The notes under the pieces are model-generated. The model was given only the letters and a program-made list of their open reading frames with translations. It had not been told where the DNA came from and did no database searches. From contig JAZBRS010000029.1 in assembly GCA_037176725.1 (NCBI GenBank), positions 42,046,001 to 42,110,000 of the forward strand: a stretch of DNA of 64,000 nucleotides, in the 5' to 3' direction. The translations under genes were made by a program, and so were the position numbers. Shown here one piece after another: positions 23,401 through 35,520 of the stretch; the first letter of the stretch is position 1, and every line of letters starts with the position of its first letter. The stretch comes from Posidonia oceanica (lineage: Eukaryota; Streptophyta; Magnoliopsida; Alismatales; Posidoniaceae).

Positions 23401-24286
23401 ATCATTCTGTTGCATATTATGGCATATCATTAGCATATCATTGCATAACATCATGTAGCTTCTTTGTATCTCCCTGTAGAGTCAGTCCTAGAACTGCATC
23501 TCATCATTACACGGGCATTGCGTGCTTAGGATCTGAACCCCTGGTTCGCGTATTGCTTAAAGTAACATCCTCGGCACCTACAAGACTTTCGTAGCTTGCC
23601 GGCTTTGGATGGCGCCCGCAGTAGTGCACAGCCCTAGGATCGTTTTCTCGGTTCTGTGTGCCCGACGTTCCACTGCATATACTGCATTTCACTGCATAAC
23701 ATTGCATAACATCGCATTCTTATTGCGCTGCTACTCCTTTGTAGTCATTACACCAGCTTCCGCCTTCCGTTTTCCCAGACATGGCATACTTGGGAATCGA
23801 ACCCTGGGTTCGCGCATTACTTAAAGTGGCATCCTCAGCAACGCGAAACTTCTTACAGTTTGCCTGCTTAGCATGACGCCCGCAGTAGCACACGATCCAG
23901 GATCGCTTCCTTAGCATTACGTGTCCGCCACCGCATGCACATCCACTGCATCTTGCATTAAACTATTTTCATACACACACCATGTGTTCGTCTGGCTTTC
24001 GTTTGCACTGCCCAGCGACACCTTTGCATTGCATTTTTCCACCACACCACGTGCGTGCATCACCAGCTTTTCCCCCCAGGGGAGTACAGCGCAATGAGCG
24101 TTAGTGTAAACATCTCATTAGCGTAAGCATTACATCATACATCTGCATTTCGGCGACGGGTCATGATTTTTGATGTATCCGCCGAATAAGTGACTCAGGC
24201 CCACAGCAATTTCACGATCCTACCGACGTCAGGAGGGGTGTCATGTCTACCCTGAGCAGCGGCCTCGGTCCCCCTTGACCTCGCTC
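23401..24286 (+). repeat. Duplicated segment near the 3' end of the Tat-3 body
   Basis: About 23515-23680 and 23765-23940 are two diverged copies (step near 250 bp) sharing GAACCC.TGGTTCGCG, CGCCCGCAGTAG and a stem around GGATCG. The rest up to the polypurine tract is non-coding and matches the minus strand of 7357-7600. Confidence 0.7.
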
Positions 24287-24299
24287 AGGGAGGGGCATC
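24287..24299 (+). other. Polypurine tract of Tat-3
   Basis: AGGGAGGGGCATC ends exactly where the 3' LTR begins. The same word precedes the LTR at 7340 on minus. Confidence 0.85.
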
Positions 24300-27200
24300 T
24301 GTTAACAGCCCATTTTGACTATCTGGAAGATGGTCGACCTCTCTAGAAAGCTTGCTTTGACTCTGGGGTGGCTCTCTTTTTTAAAATTAACCCATTTTGA
24401 CCTTAAAACCAAATCCCATTCCTAAACCAACCCTAAAACCCCACCTAAACCCCAAAACCATCACCCAAGCCTTTTACACCTTTTTAAAACTTTTTAAAAC
24501 CAAGGCCCAAGCCCATTTCAGCCTTTGGCCTCCTGGGCGTGTTGAACGCTGGCACGGGCAGCGTCCAACGTTGGACGTGCTCAACACTAGCGTCCAGTGT
24601 TGGACGCGCTCTGCACTAGCGTCCAACGACCCGGGAGGTGCAGCAGCTGCTCTGCCACCTCTAGCTCACCTCTTGTCCAGTCCACCACCTGCACACACTT
24701 ACTACCGGTCTCCTCGGCCACTTACACACCACTCCCAGCCATCCACTACCTTCCAAGCTGAAGTAACTCCACTTACTAGCCATCTCCTCCGCCCCAACGT
24801 GACCTCCGCTCTCTCCGCGGTCACTGACTTTGGCCGCCTCCACCTGCCACCACTAAGACTTCCACGACCTTCTGACAAGCCCCACGCCTTTACCTGACAT
24901 CCCTCGTGGATTCCCCACAGCCAGCAACCTCTGCCCAAGCCTGCCATCGCCTGCCATTGCCTGCCAAAGCCTCTACCACCATTGAAACCAACCCATGAAC
25001 CCAACAAAACCATCTCCAAACAGCAGCCTTCACAGCATTGCAGAGGCCTCCACACCATTTCTCTCCACAATTCACCACCTCCAGAGAAAAAAGCGATCTC
25101 CCACCTCCACTCCTGAGCTTCCAGCACCCGCTTCTGTGCCCCCAGCGTGTCCCAATAGCTCGCCGGAGTAGCCTCGCCGCCACCTTCCACAACACCGATA
25201 AGGAGTGCGAACAGCCGCTTCAGGCTGCAACCAGGTAGGCGTTCCTTCCCTTTAGCTAGCACACACACCTAGGAGCATGCTAGGCTAGCTAATTTGCACG
25301 CACGGCCCCTTGGTTGGCCGGAATGGCCTCGGCCATCGGCCGTAAGGAGGAGGAGGTGGGTGGAGCATTCCACCCACCCATTTTCAACGCCGAGCATACC
25401 ACCATGCTCGTCATCGTCCCCTCTTGCTTCTTAGCAAGCTGGGTGAGGATTTTTGGCCGCCTTGGCCACTGTCCTTGGCTGGGAGCTTCCTCAGCCTGTT
25501 GGACGCACAACCTGGTGCGTCCAACGTTGGACGCACCCTGAGGCAGCGTCCAACACCCTGCTGTTTGTTTACTTGCTTTGCTCCTTATTTTGTTGCCATG
25601 ATCTAAATGCCATATTCTATATATTTATGTTGCATGCCTTCCTCTCTGCTTCCAGTTGCTAGCATGCTTGATCCATGTTTGATCCTAGCCTAGATCCATA
25701 TTCTTGGCTTTAGATCATTTTGCTGTTCTTCAGTGTTGGACGCTGGGTTGCATCGCGTCCTATGTTGGACGCTGGTGCATCTAGCGTCCAATGCTTCTGC
25801 TTGGCTCATATGTGTTTAATGCTTGCATGAAGCTCTGATCTTGTTATGGTCGTTTGATCCATGTTTGCATGTGAGTGTTTAGCCTTCTTAGCAGCTATTA
25901 TCAGGTTTGCTTGGCTTGCCATCTGTGTTTTTACAGGTTTGTTAATGTTTGTGCCACCCTCTGTGTTGGATGTCGCTACAGCCAGCGTCCTATATTGGAT
26001 GCAGGTAGTGCTAGCGTCCAACACACTGGTTGAGTTCCCCTTTGTGCATGCTTCATAGATGTTGCTTTATTTGGATTTTTATTCAATCCCTGTATGCATG
26101 CCCTGCCTATGCTTGTTTACAGCAACTTGAATGCGTGTCATGATGTTTCCTTGCTAGTTTGCATTATATTTTGCCATCTGCCTGTTCCAGAGTGTTGGAC
26201 GCTGGATACTGCAGCGTCCTACGTTGGACGCTGTATGTTCTAGCGTCCAACACCCTACAGTAGCTTAAACCTCACTCATGCTTGCATCTTGCTATCAAAT
26301 CTTATTGTGGTTATTTATCTTGACTGCCTTGCATGTTATACATGTCATGCACTCTCATGCAGCATTTACATCGCATTCATATAGCCTGCATGCATGCATT
26401 TTTCTCAAAAAGCATGGCTTAGTTGTTGGACGCCCCAGATCTCAGCATTCAACATTGGACGCTGTCATTCTGAGCGTCCAACATCCTCTACCCATTTTAA
26501 AATCGCCTTGATCTTGCTTCTGGTTTCTGGGCCTTGTGTTTTGGTTTCCCAGCATGCTCTATCTGCACTTGGGTTTTTACATTGCATTAAATCCATATTT
26601 CCAAGTTTGCATTGCATGTTTTCTGCATTTTGGCTTCTGCCTATGTAGGACGCCAGCTATCCCAGCGTCCAACATTGGACGCTGCTGGTAGCTGCATCCA
26701 ACGCTTGCAGTAAGCAGCGCCTCTGTTTTCAGCACCGAATCCGTTTTGATCACCGCCCCTTGCATTCCGTTGGTCCCGGTACATGCCTACGACACCCATG
26801 CATGCTGTCGGGACCTTGTTTTGGTTTTGCACCTTGCGTTGCAGGCTTTCCCATGGTTTTTGCCTCTGACCCGCTTTCGCTTTCTCTCTTGCATATCGCT
26901 CGCTTGCATCGTTCTCCGTGCTTTTGCATCGTTTTCCGCACCTGCACCGTTTTCGGCACCCGCTTTTGCTTTATCCCTTGCGTGTCGCTTGCATTGCATG
27001 GTTTTCCTCGCCGTTTTGTTTTATCGCCTACATTCGCATTTAGGGCAGTGATGCTTACTGCCTAGAGTTCTTACGAACCAGGGTTCGCCCGGTTCGGAAC
27101 ACTGGCAGCGCTACTGAGCGCATAGACAGCACATTTAATTTCCATACATGGCATTCATGGCACTTAGGCATTCAAAGCATGCATTTTCCGGCATATGTGA

Positions 27201-27593
27201 GCGTGTTAGCCTAGAAAGACCGACTTCTCGGGCATGTCGGGGGTGCCTAACACCTTCCCCGCACGTAACAGGAGTCCTTACCCTTTCTCCAGCCCACAGT
27301 GACCATTTTGCCCTCGTCTTTGGCACGAGTCATCCATTTTTGCATAGCATTGCATCTATTTGCTTGTTTTCTATTCTTTTCCTTGGTTTTCCTCGTCTTC
27401 CCCATAATAGACTAGGTGGCGACTCACTTTTCCTTTTTCTTTCTTTTTCCTTTGACTTTTCGCCTCTGTTTTCGGTGTTTTGAGTCGAGTTTCGTCCTCA
27501 GATCACCTGCTAATAGTGAACCTGATTTCCGATCGGTGCACGCGAGCTCTGGCAGCATCCACGGACGATCGCGAAACTCACGGGATCACTACA
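24300..27593 (+). mobile_element. 3' LTR of Tat-3
   Basis: It starts TGTTAACAGCCCATTTTGAC and ends GGATCACTACA; it has the same length as the 5' LTR (3,294 bp) and differs at scattered single positions, many of them C/T or G/A. It repeats the splice donor at 25235 and the conserved Tat block at about 27232-27270. Confidence 0.92.
24541..26702 (+). repeat. Seven word cassettes in the 3' LTR
   Basis: These are the partners of the cassettes at 14132-16293, each shifted by exactly 10,409 bp: 24541, 25498, 25735, 25965, 26194, 26425 and 26645. A few words have lost a CG (for example GATGTCGC at 25967). Confidence 0.9.
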
Positions 27594-27598
27594 TTAGC

Positions 27599-28024
27599 TT
27601 CTATCTTCGCCTTCTATCTCCTTGATTCTTTTGTGCCCCTATAGGCAGATTTTTTTTCATTAGGCTCACACTCTCACCCTAGCATTTTGTCTCCCTCTTG
27701 AGGTGCAAATCCTAGGAGGTTTGGACACTTCGCTCATTCTCACTTGGAGGTGGCTCCCTTACTGGCTAAGACATCTAGGTAGGATCAGATGAAGCGAGAC
27801 AAGACTCCCTCTCGAGCAGGCGAGCTCTTCCGATTTTCGTCATCGGGCTATGATTGCAATGCATGATGGTGATGTTGAATGCTATGAGCGGATGCTACTT
27901 ATGATTAGCAGGATAGCATGCAAAGTAAAGAAGAAGATGTAGATGCAAATGCATGATTGCGGGGTGGCAGTGGATGCATGAAATGCAGGGAGAGAGAACT
28001 CTGCAAGGCAAGGATACGACTCCA
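27599..28024 (-). other. Tat-2 sequence just downstream of pol
   Basis: Non-coding on both strands as far as I can read. It links the integrase end to the Tat-3 insertion site, and continues at 13885 on the other side. Confidence 0.6.
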
Positions 28025-29340
28025 GATCACTGGTAGTATTTCTTGAGGTAGTACGAGTTGACTAACTTTGACTACTCAATCTGGTCCATGCTCTCAAGGA
28101 TTGCTGCTCCATCGGAGAATATCCGCTTGATGACGAAGGGGCCGTGCCAATTGGGCCTGAATTTGCCATGAGCATCAGGGAGATAGATTGCTCGCAACAC
28201 CAAGTCGCCTGGTTGGAAGTTCATTGGCCAAACCTTCTTCTGATATGACCTGGCCATCCACCTCTAGTAATACTGAGCGTAGTGCATGGCCTGCAGTCTG
28301 TGCTCATCAATTAGGTTTAACTAGGTGCAGCGGTCTTCGACCCACTCTGCTTCTTTCAGTGCTGCCTCTCTCAAGATCTGCAGTGACGGGATCTCCACTT
28401 CAACAGGTAAAACTGCCTTCATGCCGTAAACCAGCGAATACGGAGTTGCCCCTGTCGAGGTCCGGACTGATGTTCTGTAGGCCCATAGCGCGTATGGGAG
28501 CTTGTCATGCTAGTCCTTGTGAGTCTCCGCCATCTTCTTCAGGATCTTTATCAGGTTCTTGTTGGCTGACTCAACTGCACCATTCATCTGTGGTCGGTAA
28601 GGCGATGACCTGTGGTGCTTGATCTTGAAGCTGTGCAGGTATTCCTCGATTCTCTTGGCTATGAAATTTGTGCCATTGTTAGAGATGAGCACGTGCAGGA
28701 CCCCGTACCGGGCTATGACGTTGTTTCTGATGAATTTCTCCGTCACCATGGCTGTCACTGTTTTGTAGGAGGCTGCTTCCACCCATTTGGTGAAGTAGTC
28801 GATCGGCACAAGAATAAAGCGATGACCATTGGAGGCTACTGGATGTACTGCTCCGATGACGTCAATCCCCCAGGTGGAGAAAGGCCATGGCGACGACATG
28901 CTGTGAAGCTGCTGTGGCGGTGAGTGGATGAAGTTTCCATGGATTTGGCAGCTGTGGCATCTGCGCACAAATTGGCAACAATTTGCCTCCATGGTAGACC
29001 AGAAGTAGCCTTGTAGCATGATCTTCTTGGCTAACAGTACGCCATGCATATGTGGGCCGCACGTCCCTGCATGGACTTGGAGCATCAGTGTGTCGGCCTC
29101 TCTTTTGTCCACGCAACGTAGGAGCATTTGGTTGTAGGACCTTCTGTAGAGGTGTCCTGCTCCTAGGACGTATTTTGACACTAAGCGTGCCATGGTCATT
29201 CCATCTGTTGCTGAGGTGGAAATTGGGAGACTGCTAGACTCTAGGAAGACTTTGATGTCATGATACCATGGTAGTTCTTCTATTGTATCCACTTCCTCGA
29301 TGCTCATGCAGTGTGCAGGCTATTCCACACGAGTGACTGA
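28025..29340 (-). pseudogene. pol: Tat-2 integrase
   Basis: Integrase inserts the cDNA into the chromosome. From 29307 on minus: an HHCC zinc-binding part with VHAGTCGPHMHG near residues 78-89 and CCQFVRRCHSC at 110-120, then the catalytic core with Asp in WGIDVIG (149) and Glu in NGAVESANK (246), and a C-terminal part with QPGDLVLR and FRPNWHGPFVIKRIF ending near 28030. The second catalytic Asp is replaced: ISNNGTNF where the family has Asp before NG (residue 210, codon 28678-28680); the spacing of 35 residues to Glu is kept. In-frame TAG codons stand at VE-stop-PAHC (about 29317), KD-stop-HDK (28507), CT-stop-LNL (28319), YY-stop-RWM (28263) and IE-stop-SKL (28069), at Gln or Trp sites. It is inactive as written. 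Confidence 0.92.
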
Positions 29341-29900
29341 TACGTCCACTGCATGGTCCTCAGGTATAGAGAGCCAAGATGCTAAGGTTGCTAGAGCATC
29401 TGCATAGGCGTTCTTGGCACTGTTCATGAATGTGAAGCGGATTTCTTCAAAATGTTCAATGAGTTTAATAGATACTCATGGTAGGGCACCAGCTTCGGGT
29501 CTTTGGTCTTCCAATAGCCAATGACTGGGAGATGACCAGCATCGCATCTCCGTGTACATGCAGCTTTCGTGCACTGTGCTCAAGCACGATTTGCAGCCCT
29601 AGAATGTAGGCTTCGTACTCCGCCTCGTTGTTGGTGCAGGGGAAGGTCATCTTCCTTGCAAACGGGATCAGCTCTCCCTGTGGCGTTGCCAAGACTGCGC
29701 CAATGCCTCTGCCTCTTCTATTGACGGCACCATCGAAATATAGGTGCCACTGTAATTCTTCTTCAGGATCCTTCTGCTCGGAATCCTCCATAGTGAATAG
29801 GATGTCTTCATCAGGGAACTGTGTTTGCAGAGGCTGGTATTCAGGCAAAGCTAGGTCGGCCAAGTGATCTGCTACAGCCTACCCCTTCATCAACTTCTGG
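29341..29900 (-). pseudogene. pol: Tat-2 second (plant-type) RNase H
   Basis: Tat elements carry, after the RT-linked RNase H, an additional RNase H of archaeal/plant type. Here it runs from about 29863 on minus with WHLYFDGAVNRRGRGIGAV, CTNNEAEYEAYILGL and HGDAMLVISQ, giving the expected Asp, Glu and Asp. A TAG near 29880 interrupts KG-stop-AVADHLAD at a Gln site. Near 29485 one base is missing between LVPYHEYL and KLIEHFEEIRF, and the frame continues through ADALATLASWLS to the integrase. Its presence is strong support for the Tat assignment. Confidence 0.9.
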
Positions 29901-32033
29901 GTGACGAAGGTGATGTCATACTGAGACAACAGAACCTGCACTTGATGCATCGGCCTACCAGTGCTGGCTTCTGGAAGAGGTACTTCATTGGATCATGCTG
30001 GTACAGAAGCAGAACTGGATAGGCCATCATGTAATGTCTCAGTCTTTGTGCAGCCCAGACAAGGGAAAGGCAAACCTTCTCTATCGTGTAGTACTTGGCT
30101 TCGCAGTCATTGAACTTCTTGCTTAGGTAATAGACCGCTCTTTGCGACCTGATTCATCGTGCTGGCCTAGGACAGCATCCATGAAATGCTGCGTGGTAGA
30201 GAGGTACAACAGCAGTGGTCTCCCTAGCGTGGGAGGAACCAGAACAAGAGGCTTTATGAGCTACTACTTGATCTTGTCGAATGCGGCCTGGCATTCGTCG
30301 CTCCAATTGATCTGTGCATTCTTCTTCGGGAGCTTGAAGATCGGCTCACAGATAGGGGTGAGCTGTACAATGAAGCGACTGATATACTACAGTCATCCCA
30401 ACAGACCTCGGACCTCCTTTTCATTAGCGAGGGGTGGCATCTCTATGATGGCTCGAGCTTTGCTGGGGTCCACCTCGATCCCCCTCTAGCTGACAATGTA
30501 TCCCAGGAGTTTTCTGGATGATACGCTGAAGACGCACTTGTTAGGATTGAGCCGGAGCTTGTAGTGCCTCAAGCGGTCGAATAGCTTCTTCAGGCAGACG
30601 AGGTGATCCTCAAACTCTCGAGATTTGGCGATCATGTCGTCCACATAGACCTCCACTTCTTGGTGCATCAGGTCGTGGAACAAGGCAATCATGGCCCTCT
30701 AATAAGTCACCCTAGCGTTCTTGAGTCCGAATGGCATCACTTTGTAACAGAAGACTCCCCAAGGGGTGATGAAAGATGTCTTTTTCATGTCTTCTTCTGC
30801 CATTCTAATTTGATTATATCCTGAGAAACCGTCCATAAACGATAGCATCTTGTGGCATGCTGTGTTGTCGACTAAGACGTCGATGTGTGGTAGTGGGAAG
30901 TCGTCCTTCGGACTGGCCTTGTTCAAGTCCGTATAGTCTATGCACATGTGGACCCGACAGTCCTTCTTTGGCACAGGCATGACGTTTGCAAGCCACTCTG
31001 GATATAAGACGACCTTGAGGAAACTAACGTTGTGCTGTTTCATGATTTCCTCTTTGAGCTTCAAGAGCCATTGGGGTTGCCATCTTCTGAGCATCTGCTT
31101 GACTGGCTTTACATATGGTTTTAGCGGAAGGGTGTGTACCACTATCTTGACATCTAGGCCAACCATGTCATCATAACTCCAAGCAAAAACATCTGCATAT
31201 TCCTTGAGGAAAGCTATGAATTCTTCTCTGGCTTGGGGTGACAGTTTGGCGCTAATGCGGACTTCCTTGATGTCCTCGGTTGTGCCGATGTTGACGCGCT
31301 CCGTCTCTTCTTCGATGTGTAGATTCAGTCCTTCCGGATTGTCGTCATAGGGCTGGAACTCAGGCGAAGGTTCAACATCCTCATCTATGCCTGCCTCGTC
31401 CTCTTCTTCATAGGCTATGAGCTCAGAGAGGATCTCCTTCTCAAAGGTGGGGTCTGTGATGTCGAAGGAGTATATGCATTCTGCATCTTGGCCCTAATGA
31501 TGCTTCAGAATGGTCATGCTTACCAACGTGTTTCTGTATGCCCGATGTGTGACCTTTGCTCTGATGGCTTCTAGACTTGCTGATGGACCAAGTCCTTCTA
31601 CCTCTGCTGCCACTGCTGCTACTGATGTTGGCCTGGCGGTCACTGTTGCTGTTACTGCTGTTGCTGTTTCCTCCTCCTCATCTTCTGATGTACTTGTGGG
31701 GGGTGTACTGGACTAGCGGCTGTCCTCTGGCTGATATATCTGTCTGCTGCTGCCTGTTGCATTGCCTGAGTGGGGCATGCACTGCGTAAACCATCTAAAC
31801 CCACCTCCCGGCTGTGGAGTTATCAACTCAACTGGTCTAGTGGGTGATGGTGCTACCGATTCCTCCAGGACCATGATGGCCGAATGATCCTGTTGCTGGT
31901 GGGAATCTGTGGGCTCGTGATCAGTAATCACTGCCTTCCCTTTCCTTATGCTGTCCTGTTCTGCTGCGTCTTCTGCCAACACCACGAGCTGCTCTTGGAA
32001 CAACAGCTCCAAGTCTCCAAGCAGGCTATCTAT
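29901..32033 (-). pseudogene. pol: Tat-2 reverse transcriptase and RNase H with N-terminal linker
   Basis: This part copies RNA into DNA and removes the RNA strand. The linker 32033-31300 is acidic and in frame with the upstream protease ORF. The RT holds EYADVFAWSYDDM, CIDYTDLNKASPKDDFPLP, FMDGFSGYNQIRMAEED, MPFGLKNA and the catalytic EVYVDDMIAKS (about 30650-30620), then YISRFIVQLTPICEPIF; the RNase H part has YYLSKKFNDCEAKYYTIEK and AAQRLRHYM. From 32033 to about 30150 one frame is kept; stops are TAG at about 32034, 31714, 31496, 30701, 30487, 30382 and two near 30263, plus one TGA near 30388. Frameshifts occur near 30150 and 29950. Confidence 0.92.
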
Positions 32034-34490
32034 CTAGGCCTCAACGATGGCTCCCTCCTCCTTATCCGAGGCGAGGTCAACGTAGTAGGCACCACGTGAC
32101 TCACGAGCCTGGTGCTCGATAACTCCTCCTCCTGGAATGGTGTTTCTAGCCGTCAACTGTATTACTGGACGAGGTGCCATCTGGATTGGCATGGCTGGAG
32201 GGGAGGCAATTCTGTTGCTCTGGAGAACTGATTGTTGGACGGGTGTATCTGGCGAAGGGACGCCTACGCCCACTGGTGACACTGATAGTGTGGCTGTGGA
32301 TGCCATGTGGGCCCACCTCAAGGCCCGATCAATTGAGGCAGAAGGCTTAGTGGCTGGTGGAGCTGCTAATAATGCGGGTGGAACCTCTGACCTGGCTAAA
32401 CTGGCTAACTGAACTACCAAAAAAGCTGACTGCTGTGCTGATATGGCCGAAGCGGTGTATTGACTGGTGAACACTGCTGGTGGGTGTGCTGCTGACTGCG
32501 GAGCTACTGTTGTAGCTGAGGGAGGTGCTGGTAAAACCGCGCAAGGGCAAGAAACTGTCAACTTTGACACTGCAACCACTGATCCTACTGTTGTGTCGGT
32601 AGGAGGTAGGGTCAAGCAGACTGAACGGGATGCTGCTGAACTCGGTTGGACCTCTCTATCGATCCGAACTGTTTCCAATGTGCCAGACTGCTCTTCGTCC
32701 GAGTACCAGTCTTCAACGCAAACCCACTCCTCTGGTGGTAGTGGGGGACCTGAAAGCAATGCTGTGGCTTGACTTTGATTGGGGTCGAGGACACCTGCAC
32801 TGGTGAAGTTAGTTAGATCCAAAGGGATGACTAGCTTCCGATTCTTCGTGCGTTGATATCCGTCCTTGTGCGGTTGCCAATCGTATCTGAGACCCTCGTG
32901 GTCTCTCCTTTCTTCAGTCGTGATCGACTCGGCGATCCCCTGATCGAACTGCCTAAGTGGCGCTCCTTTCTTGTAATCCCACCAGCGACAAAGGTTCTCA
33001 ACCATCCGAAAGGGATTGCTATGAACGGTCAGGAAGCTGACGTGCTCAAGATTGGGGATGAAGTTAACCGGCTCAAACCGGTAAACGTGATACAAGGTGT
33101 CGGAGGGCTTGGGATCAAAATGGACAGTCTGGAGAGACACCAAAGACACTGCCTTGACTTTCTCTCTATCGAAATTTTCCGCCATGACAATGACGATGTC
33201 GTCACCCCAGTGGAATTTGATCATGCGGTGGAGAGTCAAGGGGATAACTTGATGATTGTGTAGCCAAGGGCGCCCAAGCAGAAGGTTGAAAGAGGACTCC
33301 AAATCGACGATGTGGAACTCCACATTGAAAACGACTGGGCCGATGGTGAGGGAAATAACCAGAATCTCGAGAGCATCGTGGTGTGTATTGTTGAATGCCG
33401 TCATCTCCTTGGTGGCTGGTGTGATGTCCTCGGCTTTGAATCCGAGTCTAACTACTGTGCGCAAAGGGCAAATATTAAGGCCTACACCGTTATCGACCAG
33501 CGTCAGGGGGATACGGAAATCCTTATACTGCACCGTGACAAAGAGGGGTTGGTTGTGGTTGATCCCCACCAGAGGTAACTCATCACTAGAAAAGGTGATG
33601 ACGCGAGGCTCTGCGATCATGCCCACCATGCTTTCTAAGGCTGTTGGCTCGATAATTGGGGAGACATGGGCTGCTTGGAACACACAGAGGAAGGCCTCTC
33701 GGTGTTCCGAGGAAGTGTGGATCAAGTCCCAAATGAATATGTTAGCCTTCACCTTCTTATGCTGGGCGGCGATATCAGCTAAAGGCTGGTCTTTTTTGGT
33801 GGAGGTAGAGGGAATAGGAAGTTGAGTGGGGTTCTCTGTTGTTGGTGGTTTGGTGGGTTGCTTTGCTGGTGGGGTAGGTGTGGCTTCTAAGGTAGTGGGT
33901 TTGGCTACTGAAGCTGGGGGTTTGAACACCCTTCCCGACCACATGACTTCTGCACACATCTCTATGGCATAGTCGTACGGGACTCTATGGGTGTCTCGGG
34001 TCAGATTGATGACCACGGGGAGGCGAGCTGCGAGCTCTAGCAGGGTGGGTGGTGGATTGGCAGGGTTTGTTGGCTGTGCTTGCCAGGAGGAAAGCCGAGG
34101 AGGCTCTGGCTGAGGTCTAGCCAGCAAGCAAATGGGTGGCTTGGCCTGTTGTTGCATGGTGGGTCGATCGGCAAAATGCTCCGACTCGACGTCTAGTCGG
34201 ATCATATGAATCGCTGATTCAGAGCCGACGAGAACAGCACAAAATTGAGAAGCAGGAAAGGGGTTAGAAACACGGTGAATCATGGTTGAAGGGTCCACTA
34301 CGGACATAGCAGGCCCAGAAGGAAAGAGAGAGTGGACTCCTGAAGTCCCAGCGCCCCCCGAGCCAGAGTGCTTTGGCAGAGGTTGATGAACAATATTGGG
34401 ATGAAGGGGAGCTAGAGCTGATGCACGGGTTGATGCAGAGGTGGAGGCTACCTCCTGAGTACTGATGGTGATGACCTTTTGGTCAATCAA
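32034..34490 (-). CDS. pol: Tat-2 gag C-terminal part and aspartic protease, 818 codons open
   Basis: An uninterrupted 818-codon frame, counted from an internal Met at 34490; it is really the middle of a longer gag-pol frame, since TAG codons (AI-stop-DLID, IVEA-stop-IDSLL) separate it from coding sequence on both sides. Residues 1-290 are low-complexity Pro/Ala/Ser linker with one structured segment near 160-190. Residues about 300-440 are the retropepsin: LTLVDNGVGLNICP (331-342; Tat relatives have DNGS, here Val replaces Ser) and FNLLLGRPWLHNH (401-413). The tail continues the conserved Tat protease-to-RT linker with WWDYKKGAPLRQF and PPEEWVCVEDWYSDEE. The protease would cut the polyprotein inside the particle. 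It lies directly before RT in the same frame. Confidence 0.85.
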   Translation of the reverse strand: MIDQKVITISTQEVASTSASTRASALAPLHPNIVHQPLPKHSGSGGAGTSGVHSLFPSGPAMSVVDPSTMIHRVSNPFPASQFCAVLVGSESAIHMIRLDVESEHFADRPTMQQQAKPPICLLARPQPEPPRLSSWQAQPTNPANPPPTLLELAARLPVVINLTRDTHRVPYDYAIEMCAEVMWSGRVFKPPASVAKPTTLEATPTPPAKQPTKPPTTENPTQLPIPSTSTKKDQPLADIAAQHKKVKANIFIWDLIHTSSEHREAFLCVFQAAHVSPIIEPTALESMVGMIAEPRVITFSSDELPLVGINHNQPLFVTVQYKDFRIPLTLVDNGVGLNICPLRTVVRLGFKAEDITPATKEMTAFNNTHHDALEILVISLTIGPVVFNVEFHIVDLESSFNLLLGRPWLHNHQVIPLTLHRMIKFHWGDDIVIVMAENFDREKVKAVSLVSLQTVHFDPKPSDTLYHVYRFEPVNFIPNLEHVSFLTVHSNPFRMVENLCRWWDYKKGAPLRQFDQGIAESITTEERRDHEGLRYDWQPHKDGYQRTKNRKLVIPLDLTNFTSAGVLDPNQSQATALLSGPPLPPEEWVCVEDWYSDEEQSGTLETVRIDREVQPSSAASRSVCLTLPPTDTTVGSVVAVSKLTVSCPCAVLPAPPSATTVAPQSAAHPPAVFTSQYTASAISAQQSAFLVVQLASLARSEVPPALLAAPPATKPSASIDRALRWAHMASTATLSVSPVGVGVPSPDTPVQQSVLQSNRIASPPAMPIQMAPRPVIQLTARNTIPGGGVIEHQARESRGAYYVDLASDKEEGAIVEA

Positions 34491-35520
34491 GTCCTATATC
34501 GCTCCCCGCAGCGTGAAACAAGTATCCGTCGAGTGGCCCGCGACTCGATGGTAATTGCAGTAGAGGCCCGCCCTGTACCATACTGGAAGTGGATTGGGCG
34601 GTGGGCGAAACTCGGGGAACTTCAGGAGTGATGCAACCTTTGGCAGGACGATGCTCAGCGGTTCAACGAGCGGCGTGAAGTTGCACTCGTTTGCATGAGG
34701 TCGTCTCTGCGGCTGGCGTTGTCCTTGCCGAATTAGTGTGGCAGGATAGATTGGTTGGGCGGTGGTGGTGATTTGTTGAGTGGGTGGTGTCCTAAGTGCA
34801 GGTGCATAAACTACTTGATTCGGAGCAGGCTAACCCACCACATTGACTGGCATAGCAGGGGATCCAATAAATGCAACAGCGGGCTTAGGAGGATCCCTCT
34901 TCCTGGAGTGGTTGCTATTGTTTCCGTTGTTGTTGCTACTACTGTTGTTGTGGCTGGGGGTAGTGGCCTGCTTGGCGAACACGGTGAGTGTGGGAAAGCA
35001 ACCGCTGCGAAGCGAGCTCTCCACACAAGCGCCTGCCAGAATCAGAGATGCAAATGTGGTGATAGGTTGGATGCTGAGTAGAGCCCCAATTGACGGCTGC
35101 GCACCTCGGATGATGATCTCCATAAACTCCTCGTCAGAGGGCCTATTGCGAACCTGCGAGGCTAGGGCACGCCAGTGGCCGACGTACTCCTCGAACGGCT
35201 TGTTGGGCCTCTGCCCGGTGGGGACCAGATCCTCCCGCTTTGGGATCAGGTCAAGGTTAAATGAATACTATTCCAGGAACGCCTGACTGAGGTCGTCCCA
35301 AGTCCTGATGGCGGTGATATCAAGTGAAGTGAACCACTTGAGGGCCGGACCAGTAAGACTCTTCTGAAACAGGCTGAGTGAGGTCACCACAATAGGCCCG
35401 CAGATGGGAGATGGGGTAGCCTTTCCCGTTGTACTTGTCAAAGTTCGAGATTCGAAAGTTTGGGGGGAGTACCGCCTTTGGGAAGTAGCAGAGGTCCTAG
35501 AACTGGAAAGACTGGCGTTC
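34491..35520 (-). pseudogene. gag: Tat-2 gag, middle part
   Basis: Minus-strand gag core: LPPNFRISNFDKYNGKG (about 35470-35420), then after a small deletion near 35380 the segments LFQKSLTGPALKWFTSLD, FEEYVGHWRALASQV, an Asn-rich stretch (about 34960-34910) and the His/Cys segment YCNYHRVAGHSTDTC near 34540. TAG occurs in AFLE-stop-YSFNLD (about 35268, Gln in Tat-1) and VVG-stop-PAP (about 34830). The frame from about 35370 runs without indels into protease and RT. The N-terminal part is found at 40554-41572, beyond the solo LTR that was inserted here. Confidence 0.88.

Larger units (their letters stand above)
13886..27598 (+). mobile_element. Tat-3: complete non-autonomous gag-only LTR retrotransposon with target duplication
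   Basis: Two LTRs of exactly 3,294 bp (13891-17184 and 24300-27593) flank PBS, leader, gag, a hairpin-rich 3' region and a polypurine tract. The 5-bp target duplication is CTAGC at 13886-13890 and TTAGC at 27594-27598, differing by one C-to-T change. No protease, RT or integrase sequence is present between 20492 and 24286, so it is of the TR-GAG / non-autonomous kind and must use enzymes made by other Tat elements. The LTRs differ at only scattered positions by eye, so the insertion is fairly recent. It splits the 3' region of Tat-2. Confidence 0.9.
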
